The notes beneath the pieces are model-generated. The model had not been told where the DNA came from. It saw nothing but the letters and a program-made list of their open reading frames with translations, and searched no databases. Shown here one piece after another: positions 42,801 to 50,440 of a stretch of DNA of 64,000 bases. Made by a program: the position numbers and the translations under genes. The stretch is from positions 1 to 64,000 of the forward strand of contig NZ_JBIYZW010000005.1 of the NCBI RefSeq assembly GCF_044628455.1, given 5' to 3'. This DNA is from Solirubrum sp044628455 (GTDB lineage Bacteria > Bacteroidota > Bacteroidia > Cytophagales > Hymenobacteraceae). How positions within the stretch are numbered: the stretch's first letter is position 1; every line of letters starts with the position of its first letter.

Positions 42801-43156
42801 GGCGGGGCATCGGCTTTTTCGAGGCTAATAATTTTTACCCAGACTTCATTTTGTGGCTGGTAGCCAAAGGCCACCAATACGTGCTGTTCGTGGACCCAAA
42901 AGGGCTGCGGCAAGTACAAGGCTTCGGGGACCCCAAAGTGGCGCTCTACAAGAAGCTGGAACAGGAAATTCAGCCTCAGCTCGGGGACGATACCCTGACC
43001 ATTTCTTCTTTCCTAGTGTCGAATACTCCTTATCAAGAGGTGAGCCACTGGGCTGGGCAACAGGGCCCGCATGACTTTGTGCAGCACCATGTGTACCTGC
43101 GGGGGTCTAATTCAAACTACCTGATGAGTATGCTACGAACGGTAATGAGTGCATAG
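39884..43156 (+). CDS. res: Type III restriction endonuclease subunit (Res)
   Basis: The 1090-residue superfamily 2 helicase-nuclease has Walker A ATGSGKT near residue 166, motif II VDEAH near 286, and a C-terminal helicase motif QLFGRGVRLKG after GSRKFSEGWSSWRVS. The nuclease motif follows near the C-terminus (YPDFILWLVAKGHQYVLFVDPKGL, residues 985-1008). With Mod it forms the type III restriction enzyme. It is the last gene of the operon and ends inside a strong terminator hairpin. Confidence 0.88.
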   Translation: MAKAKTATKAAARPKQATELSAALVLNHYILRLFGVEDLKALSENLKDSALEGYEVDGRSHYFHTLVNRLYGSVDLSEDRLRLYDDNISRHTKEIGRLRPVTWKYFQYLALLFTEIYLDEYFRNPEELLRKLNEHRQNTAPTATRDFRQVEPFTLEGLNKLAFWNATGSGKTLLMHVNILQYKHYLKRERKEKELNRIIVLTPNEGLSRQHLREFKESGIQAVLFDKNAGSLFEGNSIEIIDLHKLLDGETANEGKPGKAAGKKTDQKKVKTIDVEAFEGNNLILVDEAHRGGEDSKKVRPVRNKLAKGGFAFEYSATFGQAVAAQKDKKTSVLLQEYAKATLFDYSYKYFYKDGYGKDYQILNLDATWKATAIEQYLAALLLSFYEQTLVYQEHEKELLPYLIARPLAVFVGGKVAADGEKAASDVVPLLQFLHRFVNQPAAATNLLHRLLEHEDGLLDGQTPPRPIFRTAFRLVRQRFEAHGAGRAGVVYQDMLRRVFNTESAGASLHLDNLKGQDGEVGLRVGTSDYFGVINVGNEDKLLKLCQKEGLLTDDKAFSSSLFQGLNHTESKVTMLIGSRKFSEGWSSWRVSTMGLMNIGRGEGSEIIQLFGRGVRLKGLRMSLKRSAALDPSIRPATVPKALPLLETLNIFGLRADYMNEFREAMKKEGLPTDQTQQVVVPVHALLPDLAAKGLKYVRVQSANDFKRSEYVTLRREPLPSLVRLDRRTRLQIQRSAALQAEAAANAGPAYQPPAPTLTATHLAFLDWNQVFFELENFKNERRWTNLLIKRDVLPELLADTTWYELKINEAELELRDLGKRLPLWQELATSLLKGYCEKLYNLHKGRYYGQRLEVAKLDSKHPNMLTEYRVTVSTREQELLQNLEKLSEQLGSAPLAATQKLAPGFEALTNLQHLYSPLLYLGRGWSADTVHVQPVALNDGELEFVEDVRRSVEQNAGFFADKELYLLRNQSRRGIGFFEANNFYPDFILWLVAKGHQYVLFVDPKGLRQVQGFGDPKVALYKKLEQEIQPQLGDDTLTISSFLVSNTPYQEVSHWAGQQGPHDFVQHHVYLRGSNSNYLMSMLRTVMSA

Positions 43157-43197
43157 AAAACGGGCGGCTGCTTCAATAGCAGCCGCCCGTTTTCTAT
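43153..43197 (+). terminator. Strong intrinsic terminator of the type III operon
   Basis: Perfect 19-bp arms at 43153-43171 and 43179-43197 surround a 7-nt loop, with a TTTTCTAT tail inside the right arm. The stem includes the TAG stop codon of res at 43154-43156. Confidence 0.85.
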
Positions 43198-43439
43198 TAT
43201 CCCGGTTGAAATCACAACACCAAATCATCAGCGCAACTACTGAAACTGAATAGCTGACTGGTGAACTGGCAGTCGAGCATAGATGCAACATTAGGTAGTG
43301 ACTCAAGTGAACTGAAGCTCGCATAGCCAACATAGAAGCATATTCATATTGCGGTGCTTCCGCGCTGCGCAAGAATGGCTCGGTGCGCAACATCAAATAA
43401 CTCTCCCCCTGTCGCGCTTGCGGGCGGAGTAGTCACTCG

Positions 43440-44005
43440 GCACGAACGCCTACGACGAGGCGCGCAAAGCCGAGATTCTGCGCGCCTAACAGGAATGCAC
43501 TTCGCTGCGGAGCCTCACGCGCATCGTTGGCGCAACAGCAGCAAACCGTGACGAGTTGGTTAAAAAAGCTTAACAGCTGTCGCTACTACGCCATATACTG
43601 GCCCCGCCGTGGCCCGTCGAAGGGCTGGAGTTGGACGAGCACTGCACGTTGGTTGTCAGCAAGCAGCGAAAGATATGGCTCTGATTGGCTCTGTGCCGGC
43701 TTACGCGCCAAGTGGTCGCTTACACGCTGGTTAACCGCGGCCGGCGCACCGCATGTTGGCTCTGGCGCAAGACTACTGACACGCCTGGTGCTATACCAAT
43801 TTGTGGGAAGCCTGCACTGGCTTCATCCCTTGTGCCAGCACCTTTCGGCTACGCGCCTTGACACAACCAACCACACTGAGCGTTTCAATCCCGTCTTGCG
43901 CGCCCGCCTCGACCGTTTAGTAGGCAAAATCCTCTCTTTATCCCGCTTCAGAAATCTTCTGGAGGCGTGGACCAAATACTTCTACGATAATGTAATGCCT
44001 CTCGT
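43440..44005 (+). pseudogene. Degraded copy of the IS1-family element
   Basis: The sequence is a strongly diverged copy of 2686-3240: GAGGCGCGCAAAGCCGAGAT matches the InsA region (here followed by a TAA), TTAAAAAAGC matches the slippage site, and the InsB region follows (GAGCGTTTCAATCCC, CGCCCGCCTCGACCG) with several frame breaks. It is no longer able to encode a transposase. The preceding 43198-43440 holds no gene. Confidence 0.7.
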
Positions 44006-44107
44006 CAGCCTAATTGAGCCACCATTAACTAAATTTTTAACAATGACCCTAAGTGAGTAATCTAAGAAAAAGCTAATTTATTTAGTTGCTGTTAATCGCG
44101 CCAATTT

Positions 44108-44131
44108 TTTTAGCTTATTTTGCAGCTAAAA
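44108..44131. promoter_or_regulatory. 8-bp inverted repeat upstream of the Thoeris operon
   Basis: TTTTAGCT and its complement AGCTAAAA surround TATTTTGC, about 80 bases before the first Thoeris gene in an AT-rich region. It could be an operator or a promoter element. Confidence 0.4.
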
Positions 44132-44211
44132 GCTGAATAGTTACTAGCTTATTCAACCGATAAGCATCTTCTCAGTCACTCTTTGTTTCGCGTCAGTACC
44201 TTTTGCACTTT

Positions 44212-44823
44212 ATGGCTCTTTTTACTGAACAACAATTAATTAACCGGGTAAGTCGCCAGCAGATTACTGGCCTAGCCGGCTATGATATGAGCCGAAAGGC
44301 TCAAGTTCTTCTTAGCAAAACCCGAAATTTCCAGAATACCCCTCAGGGACGCTTGAAGAGTTATGACATCTTCTTGTCTCACAGTACGAACGACGCGCAG
44401 AAGGTAGCTGGCCTTAAGCTGTTGCTAGAAGACATGGGCTACAGCGTGTACGTGGATTGGATTGAGGACCCTCAGCTGGACCGCACCAACGTGACCAAGG
44501 ACACAGCCGCCGTCCTCAGGGGCCGGATGCATACCTGTCGGTCGTTGTTCTACGCTTTTTCGGAGCACTCCGGCGGCTCCAAATGGATGCCGTGGGAGCT
44601 GGGCTACTTTGACGGCATCAAGCAAATGGCCGCCGTACTGCCAATCCGGGCGGGCAGCACGGCTTCGGATTCTTTTCAGGGCACCGAATACCTGGGCCTG
44701 TACCATTACATTACCGTCGGCGACGACACGACGGGTCGGCGGGGGCTGTGGGTGCGGGAGAGCGTCACCAAGTACATCGTCTACGAAGAATGGCTTAAAA
44801 GTTCCCAACCAATCCAACGCTAA
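44212..44823 (+). CDS. TIR-domain protein, Thoeris sensor
   Basis: The start at 44212 (MALFTEQQLINRV) gives 203 residues. After an N-terminal helical segment the TIR domain begins with KSYDIFLSHSTNDAQKV (residues 49-65), continues with LLEDMGYSVYVDWIED, and has the catalytic-type glutamate in GGSKWMPWELGYFDG (E129). TIR enzymes of Thoeris make a cyclic ADP-ribose isomer on infection. The next gene, 4 bases downstream, is the SIR2/SLOG effector, so this is a ThsB-type sensor of the canonical TIR kind. Confidence 0.85.
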   Translation: MALFTEQQLINRVSRQQITGLAGYDMSRKAQVLLSKTRNFQNTPQGRLKSYDIFLSHSTNDAQKVAGLKLLLEDMGYSVYVDWIEDPQLDRTNVTKDTAAVLRGRMHTCRSLFYAFSEHSGGSKWMPWELGYFDGIKQMAAVLPIRAGSTASDSFQGTEYLGLYHYITVGDDTTGRRGLWVRESVTKYIVYEEWLKSSQPIQR

Positions 44824-44827
44824 CCCC

Positions 44828-46270
44828 ATGACGCGCGAACAGGAACGATTTATCAAGGAATTCGTCGCGCACCTCTTTGAGGGCGACGCGGCCATCTTCG
44901 CGGGGGCCGGGTTGTCGGCCGGGGCAGGCTACGTCAACTGGTCAGGGTTGTTGGCCGACATTGCCGATGATTTGGGCTTGCACATCGACCGGGAAACAGA
45001 CCTGATCTCGCTGGCCCAGTTTCACAGCAACGCGCGGGGCCGCAGCAAGCTGAATCATAAGATCCTGGAGGAGTTTACGGCCGAAGCGGAGGAAACAGAA
45101 AACCACCGCATCCTGGCTCGGCTGCCGGTGGCCACTATCTGGACCACAAACTACGACACGCTGCTGGAGGATGCCTTCAAGAAATCCGGCAAGCGACCTG
45201 ACGTGAAGTACACCGTGCCGCAGTTGGCCAACAGCCTGCCCAAGCGCGACGTGACCATCTACAAGATGCACGGCGACGTGAACCACCCCAACGAGGCCAT
45301 CATCACCAAGGACGATTACGAGAACTACCACCGCCGCTTCCAGCCCTACGTGACGGCGCTAAGCAGCGACCTCATCACGAAGACGTTTCTCTTCATCGGC
45401 TTCAGCTTCACTGATCCCAACCTGGACTATATCTTAAGTCGGGTGCGGATGAATTTTGAAAAAAACTTCAAAAATCACTTCTGCTTCATTCGCCGCATCA
45501 AGCTCGGCGATAAAGGCTCTGAGAAGCAGGCAGACTTCGACTACAACACCCGCCGGCAGCAGCTGATGCTCAACGACTTAAATCGCTTCAACATTCAGGC
45601 CGTGATGATTGACGACTATGCTGACATCACATCCATCCTAGCCGAGGTGGAGCGACAGTACAAGCGGCGCACCATCCTGCTATCGGGCAGCGCCGAGGAA
45701 TACGGCTCCTACAGCCGCGAAGAGGCCACGGGCTTCATCCACAAGCTGAGCGGCGAGCTGATTAAGGCCAATTACACGATAGTCAACGGCTTTGGCTGGG
45801 GGGTAGGCAGCGCCGTTATCAACGGGGCGTTGGAAGTAATTCACAAGCAGCCTGGGAAATTCAGCGAGAGCCAGCTTATCATGCGGCCCTTTCCGCAGTT
45901 CGAGACTGGCCAGCAGAAGCTGCCGGAACTGTGGCACGACTACCGGATGCGGATGACGAGCTACGCCGGCGTAGCCCTATTCATCTTCGGCAACAAGCTG
46001 GAAGCGGGCCAGGTGGTGGCGGCTGGTGGGGTGCGCAAGGAGTTCGACATTGCCCGGCAGCAGGGCTTGGTGCTACTTCCGGTTGGCGCGACCGGTTACA
46101 TGGCGCGCGAATTGTGGGCAGCGATAACAGCTGACTACGACGCATATTTCGGCGCTGCGCCGGCTGAGCTGCGCCCGCTCTGGGAGCAACTCGGCGATGA
46201 AAGCCAGCCCCTGATGAGCCACATTACCACTATCAAGCAAATCCTCACCCTGTTAAACAGCGCACGCTAA
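44828..46270 (+). CDS. thsA: ThsA-like SIR2-SLOG NADase effector (Thoeris)
   Basis: The start at 44828 (MTREQERFIKEFV) gives 480 residues. The SIR2 domain (1-260) has FAGAGLSAGAG, the catalytic Asn in TTNYDTLLEDAF (N108) and the catalytic His in YKMHGDVNHP (H148). The C-terminal SLOG/STALD domain begins near residue 271 (RTILLSGSAEEYG, VNGFGWGVGSAVINGALE). This is the ThsA architecture, where signal binding to the SLOG domain activates NAD cleavage and stops phage growth. It is flanked by TIR sensors on both sides in one operon. Confidence 0.88.
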   Translation: MTREQERFIKEFVAHLFEGDAAIFAGAGLSAGAGYVNWSGLLADIADDLGLHIDRETDLISLAQFHSNARGRSKLNHKILEEFTAEAEETENHRILARLPVATIWTTNYDTLLEDAFKKSGKRPDVKYTVPQLANSLPKRDVTIYKMHGDVNHPNEAIITKDDYENYHRRFQPYVTALSSDLITKTFLFIGFSFTDPNLDYILSRVRMNFEKNFKNHFCFIRRIKLGDKGSEKQADFDYNTRRQQLMLNDLNRFNIQAVMIDDYADITSILAEVERQYKRRTILLSGSAEEYGSYSREEATGFIHKLSGELIKANYTIVNGFGWGVGSAVINGALEVIHKQPGKFSESQLIMRPFPQFETGQQKLPELWHDYRMRMTSYAGVALFIFGNKLEAGQVVAAGGVRKEFDIARQQGLVLLPVGATGYMARELWAAITADYDAYFGAAPAELRPLWEQLGDESQPLMSHITTIKQILTLLNSAR

Positions 46271-46274
46271 CCGC

Positions 46275-46763
46275 ATGGCCCGCAACATCTACTTCAGCTT
46301 TCACTACCAGCGCGACATCTTCCGGGTGCAGGTCGTGCGCAACTCGTGGGTTTGCTACCCCTCCAACCGCCACGCCGGCTACTTCGACCGTGGCCTGTGG
46401 GAAAAAGCCAAGACGGAGGGGGATGCGGCCATTCGCCGCCTGATTGACAACGGTATGCAGCAAACCGGAGTCACGGTGGTACTTATTGGGGCCGAAACGG
46501 CTTCCCGGCCCTGGGTGCGCTACGAGATTGAGCGCAGCATCGAGTTGAGCAAGGGGCTGCTGGGCATTCGCATCCACGGCATCTCGTCGCTACACAATAG
46601 CCCCGACTACCCGGGCAGCAACCCGTTTGATTTGTATGGGCCTTATTCCGGCAACTCCCTGCGCACTTCGTACTCTGTACCCGTGTATGACTGGATTGCC
46701 AACCATGGCTACCAGAACTTTGGCTCCTGGGTGGAGCAGGCTGCCCTGCGGGCTGGCCGCTAA
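46275..46763 (+). CDS. thsB: ThsB-like TIR protein (DUF1863), first of two
   Basis: The 162-residue protein starts 4 bases after thsA. It has the ThsB/DUF1863 pattern RNIYFSFHYQRDIFRVQVVRNSW, GLWEKAKTEGD, VTVVLIGAETASRPWVRYEIERS (E84 as the catalytic-type glutamate) and GLLGIRIHGI. It should sense infection and make the ThsA-activating signal. Confidence 0.88.
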   Translation: MARNIYFSFHYQRDIFRVQVVRNSWVCYPSNRHAGYFDRGLWEKAKTEGDAAIRRLIDNGMQQTGVTVVLIGAETASRPWVRYEIERSIELSKGLLGIRIHGISSLHNSPDYPGSNPFDLYGPYSGNSLRTSYSVPVYDWIANHGYQNFGSWVEQAALRAGR

Positions 46764-46805
46764 ACCGGCGCATCCTTCTCCTGTGGTTTTAGTAAGCAGC
46801 ATCGA

Positions 46806-47456
46806 ATGGCTCGGCGGGTTTTCTTTAGCTTCCACTACGAGGACGTGAAGTCGTTCCGCGTAAACGTGGTGCGCAACAGCAATTTCTTTAAACTTAAAAA
46901 TGATGCTTCGCGCATTATCGATGCCTCGCTATGGGAAAAGGCTCGCCTCAAGGGCACGGCGAACCTCAAAGAACTTATCGATACCAGCTTGGTAGGCTCT
47001 TCGGTCACGGCCGTGCTCATTGGCAGCGCTACTCACAGCCGTCGCTGGGTGAAGTACGAATTAGTCAAAAGCTTCATGAAGGGCAATGCCATTTTGGGCA
47101 TTCACCTCAATCGCATCCGGGAGCGCACAACGGGCCTAATTACCCGCAAGGGTCTCAACCCGCTGGAGCGGCTGGCCATCTACGTGCCCGACGACTACCG
47201 GCAGCTGACCTTTCTGGAACTGGTCGATGGCCGCTGGCAGGAATTTGCTCTATGCCCAACGGTAGCGAACCGGGAACGCAACACGGTGCTGTTCGAGGAA
47301 TCTTGGCGAGCGTGGTTTGGCCGTGTTAGGGATAGTGAGCGCATCATCCGGTTTTCCGACTTGTTCGAGACCTATTGCTGGATAAAGGATGATGGTTACT
47401 ACAACCTAGCCGATTGGATTGAAGCGGCTCATGAACTGCGTATTTGTTCAGTTTAA
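46806..47456 (+). CDS. thsB: ThsB-like TIR protein (DUF1863), second of two
   Basis: The 216-residue paralogue of the preceding gene has ARRVFFSFHYEDVKSFRVNVVRNSN, SLWEKARLKG, VTAVLIGSATHSRRWVKYELVKS (E85) and AILGIHLNRI. Its C-terminal region is longer and different, as expected if each ThsB recognises different phages. Confidence 0.86.
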   Translation: MARRVFFSFHYEDVKSFRVNVVRNSNFFKLKNDASRIIDASLWEKARLKGTANLKELIDTSLVGSSVTAVLIGSATHSRRWVKYELVKSFMKGNAILGIHLNRIRERTTGLITRKGLNPLERLAIYVPDDYRQLTFLELVDGRWQEFALCPTVANRERNTVLFEESWRAWFGRVRDSERIIRFSDLFETYCWIKDDGYYNLADWIEAAHELRICSV

Positions 47457-47730
47457 TAGCTTTTGCGAAAAGACATTATTCTAAGTTGTTTACAACTATG
47501 CGAATGTTAACTAGATGCTGCGTTACACTAATTGGGTCGACACTGATTTGTTCAAAACTATCCAGCGGTTAGTCGTTGATTTAAAAGTTGCCCGGTTTGG
47601 CTCGTCTCAATGGGATCAAGCTATTATTGTATCCACCGGATGTTTTACCAGGTGGTCGAAAATAAGGGGTATCCGCGTCTTGGTCTCCCCGAAAGACCGA
47701 CAACTGCGCTGCCTAGGAAAATAAATAAGT

Positions 47731-48735
47731 ATGCTAATTGGTCGAAAGAAGCCGCAAAAGTCCAAACTGTACGAGCATTATTGGTACTTCGCGGCTAAGC
47801 GGCAAGATGTTTTCTTGAAGCGTCTCGAAAAACCTACCGGTCCTTGGACGAGTGACCCGGTGCTGAATAGCTACCGGTTTACCAACGTCTTCCGCGCCCT
47901 AGACCGGGTAACCCAATACCTTATCGGGATACAAGCGGAGCAGCAGGATTCCCGCAACGTCTTGTTCAATACGCTGCTTTTCAAGCTATTCAATAAGATT
48001 GAAACTTACCGCTACCTGGAGCGGGCGCTGGGGCCGCTCCGCGCTGAGGAATTTGACCTAGCCCGCTACGACGAGCTGCTGACCTACCGTATGGCGGCCG
48101 GGCACACCATCTACTCGGGAGCCTACATTATGCCCTCGGCAGGGCGGGTGTACGGTCACAAGCTCAAACATACGAACCACTTGGCGCTGCTGGCGCAAAT
48201 GCTGGCCGACAGACTGGAAGAGCGTGTGCAGGCGTGTCAGACCCTGAAAGAAGTGTACGACTTGCTCATTGCCTATCCCTCGCTCGGCAAGTTTCTGGCT
48301 TTTCAGTACGCCATAGACTTGAACTACAGCTCGCTCACGGACTTCTCCGAGATGGATTTCGTAGTAGCCGGCCCCGGTGCTATCAATGGCATTCACAAGT
48401 GCTTTTCCTCGCTGGGCGACTACAGCTACGAGGAGGTCATCCGGCTGATGACGGAAGAGCAGGAAGCGGAGTGTGCCCGGCTGGGGCTGACCGCTCCTAG
48501 CCTATACGGGCGACCGTTGCAACTTATTGACTGTCAAAATTTATTTTGCGAGGTGGATAAATACCTGCGGGTCACTCACCCGGAAACGGTCAGCGCTGGT
48601 GGGCAGAAACGAATCAAGCAGCGGTTTACCGCTAGTACAGAGCCGCTTACTTATCTTTTCCCCCCTAAGTGGGGACTAACTCAATCTACTAGTATAGAAT
48701 GGCCTCAACCAGCAATCGCCGACATCTTTTCATAA
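47731..48735 (+). CDS. Base-hypermodification-type protein (5-hmdU kinase/thymine pyrophosphorylase superfamily)
   Basis: The 334-residue protein has the pattern KLYEHYWYFAAKRQDVFLKRLE, GPWTSDPVLNSYRFTNVFRALDRVTQYLIG, then LLFKLFNKIETYRYLERALGP. This is the helical domain of predicted DNA base-hypermodification enzymes (5-hydroxymethyluridine DNA kinase and alpha-glutamyl/putrescinyl thymine pyrophosphorylase groups). These were first noted in phages with modified thymine. Here it is cellular, in a defence island, and its end overlaps the start of a TIR gene by 37 bases. It may sense or act on modified phage bases. Confidence 0.68.
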   Translation: MLIGRKKPQKSKLYEHYWYFAAKRQDVFLKRLEKPTGPWTSDPVLNSYRFTNVFRALDRVTQYLIGIQAEQQDSRNVLFNTLLFKLFNKIETYRYLERALGPLRAEEFDLARYDELLTYRMAAGHTIYSGAYIMPSAGRVYGHKLKHTNHLALLAQMLADRLEERVQACQTLKEVYDLLIAYPSLGKFLAFQYAIDLNYSSLTDFSEMDFVVAGPGAINGIHKCFSSLGDYSYEEVIRLMTEEQEAECARLGLTAPSLYGRPLQLIDCQNLFCEVDKYLRVTHPETVSAGGQKRIKQRFTASTEPLTYLFPPKWGLTQSTSIEWPQPAIADIFS

Positions 48736-49193
48736 GCCATCACCACCAGGACGATGCGGAAGTAACCAAGCTCACGCAGCTGCTGGCTGGCAAAGGCTAC
48801 GACGTGCGCAACAGCTCCGTGCGCATGAAGCCCGAAAACCAGCGCCGCATGGAGAAGAAGCTCGTAAGTGAGGCAGTTATCCAACGTATTCTCAGCATCA
48901 AGATTACTTGGGCCAGCACCGTCGTCGTGCTCATCGGTAAAGACACGCACACCCGGCCGTGGGTGAACTGGGAAATCGACAAGGCAAACGAGCAGGGTAA
49001 GCGCATCGTGGGCGTATACGCCCGCGGCGGTACGGAGGCGGACATTCCGCCCAGCCTGGAGAAGTACGGCTCGGCTATCGTTGGCTGGAATACGAACAGC
49101 ATCATGGCCGCAATTGACGGAACCAACGAGTTCCAGCAGCCCAATGGCACGCCCCGCGTTCCACCCACGCCAGCCAGCTCGTACACCTGCTGA
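48699..49193 (+). CDS. TIR-like protein coupled to the base-modification gene
   Basis: The 164-residue protein is ThsB/TIR-like: RRHLFISHHHQDDAEVTKLTQLLAGKGYDVRNSS, then ASTVVVLIGKDTHTRPWVNWEIDKA (E92) and GKRIVGVYARGG. The first of two overlapping genes upstream ends inside it, and an Nmad2 gene starts 1 base after its stop codon. The C-terminal 30 residues are proline-rich and probably disordered. Confidence 0.82.
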   Translation: MASTSNRRHLFISHHHQDDAEVTKLTQLLAGKGYDVRNSSVRMKPENQRRMEKKLVSEAVIQRILSIKITWASTVVVLIGKDTHTRPWVNWEIDKANEQGKRIVGVYARGGTEADIPPSLEKYGSAIVGWNTNSIMAAIDGTNEFQQPNGTPRVPPTPASSYTC

Positions 49194-49194
49194 T

Positions 49195-49836
49195 ATGAGC
49201 CGGGTCTACCTCTATGTAGTAGATAGGGACTTGGGCTTCGCGCCCAACCCCTACCACGGCATTTGCAGCTTGGCCACGTGTAAGCCCACCATTCGCAACA
49301 CCGCCCAAGTTGGCGACTGGGTAGTGGGGATCGGAGGGGGGCGGCTAAACGCAACTGGCCGGTGCGTGTACGCGATGCAGGTCACCGCTAAAGTCACCTT
49401 CAATCAGTACTGGACAAACCCAGCCTACCAAGATAAAAAGCCTGTGCGCAATGGCAGCAAGAAGATGATGTTGGGCGACAACATCTACTTCCGCGACCAG
49501 ACCGAACAGTGGCACCAGGCTCCCTCGCACCACAGCAACGTCGACGGCTCGATTAACACTGACAACCGCGACCGCGACACGCAGTCAGCTTATGTCCTGC
49601 TCTCGACCCGGTTTTACTACTTTGGCAGCGCGGCGGTGGATATTCCAGACGGCCTGTTGCAGGAGCTAGGCTATAAAAATGGCCGCGGGCACCGGGTCTA
49701 CTCGCTGGAGGATGCCAGTAGGCTGATAGCCTGGATAGAGGGCCATGCGGAGGCTTACAACAAAGTGGTAGCCGACCCTTTCAATTTTGATAAAAGTGCC
49801 GCGCACTATTCCGTTAAAACCAACCGCATGACCTGA
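49195..49836 (+). CDS. Nmad2-like nucleotide-modification-associated protein
   Basis: The start at 49195 (MSRVYLYVVDRDLGFAPNPYHGICSLATCKP) gives 213 residues. The segments IRNTAQVGDWVVGIGGG, VTFNQYWTNPAYQDKKPV and MMLGDNIYF match the pattern I associate with nucleotide modification associated domain 2. The biochemical role is not known. The context (base-modification-type enzyme plus TIR protein) suggests one three-gene system. Confidence 0.7.
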   Translation: MSRVYLYVVDRDLGFAPNPYHGICSLATCKPTIRNTAQVGDWVVGIGGGRLNATGRCVYAMQVTAKVTFNQYWTNPAYQDKKPVRNGSKKMMLGDNIYFRDQTEQWHQAPSHHSNVDGSINTDNRDRDTQSAYVLLSTRFYYFGSAAVDIPDGLLQELGYKNGRGHRVYSLEDASRLIAWIEGHAEAYNKVVADPFNFDKSAAHYSVKTNRMT

Positions 49837-49867
49837 CAGCCACTACTTGTGCGGCCGCCTTGCTGAT

Positions 49868-50440
49868 CTACAAAAAGGCTAACTGCTTGCGAAACAGAGA
49901 CAGGTAGGAGTAGCGGCGGCTGAGCATCGGGTCAAAAGCATCGGGCTGGCGGTCGAAGATGATCTTAGCCGCTCCACCAGTCGTGGCCACGGGTAGTGTA
50001 GGGGCATCCGGCTGGTGCTCTTGGAAGAGACGGAATTCCTCTTCAACCCCTTCCATACCACCGATGAAGATGCCCGCTTCAAACGTGTGCTCGGTCAGCA
50101 TACGCCGCCGCATCTCGGCCAGGCTGGTTTCCCGGTCGGGTGTACCCTCGGTTACTACCACGGTCTCAAACACGGCATTACTTTCCGGGAAGCGTCCAGC
50201 GAAGAAGGCGGATTGGTACAAGACCACCTTATGCTGAGTCGAAATATTCAGCCCTTCCGCAATAACCCGTATCATCGGCGTAATGGCCGGATGGCCGCCC
50301 CACACTAGCGTGGCGCTTGGCAGCACCAGCGTGGCCAAGGCCCGAACGGCCTCCCGAATGGCCACGACATCGGCCGTGCGGTAGTACTGCTGGTTGCGCT
50401 GCGGGTCCGGCACGCTAGCCGAAAGAAATACCTTTTTCAT
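49868..50440 (-). CDS. SLOG-domain protein partner of the TIR gene
   Basis: The start at 50440 (MKKVFLSASVPDPQRN) gives 190 residues. LSASVPD at the N-terminus, LVLPSATLVWGGHPAITPMIRVIAE and EAGIFIGGMEGVEEEFRLFQEH are typical of Rossmann-like SLOG domains that bind nucleotide ligands. Its start overlaps the stop of the TIR gene by 4 bases (ATGA). It lies convergent to the Nmad2 gene. It could bind the product of the TIR partner. Confidence 0.78.
   Translation of the reverse strand: MKKVFLSASVPDPQRNQQYYRTADVVAIREAVRALATLVLPSATLVWGGHPAITPMIRVIAEGLNISTQHKVVLYQSAFFAGRFPESNAVFETVVVTEGTPDRETSLAEMRRRMLTEHTFEAGIFIGGMEGVEEEFRLFQEHQPDAPTLPVATTGGAAKIIFDRQPDAFDPMLSRRYSYLSLFRKQLAFL

Noticed and set aside
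47515..47724. Possible 69-residue gene between Thoeris and the base-modification gene
   Set aside because: No recognisable pattern. A competing frame overlaps it, and nothing supports translation.
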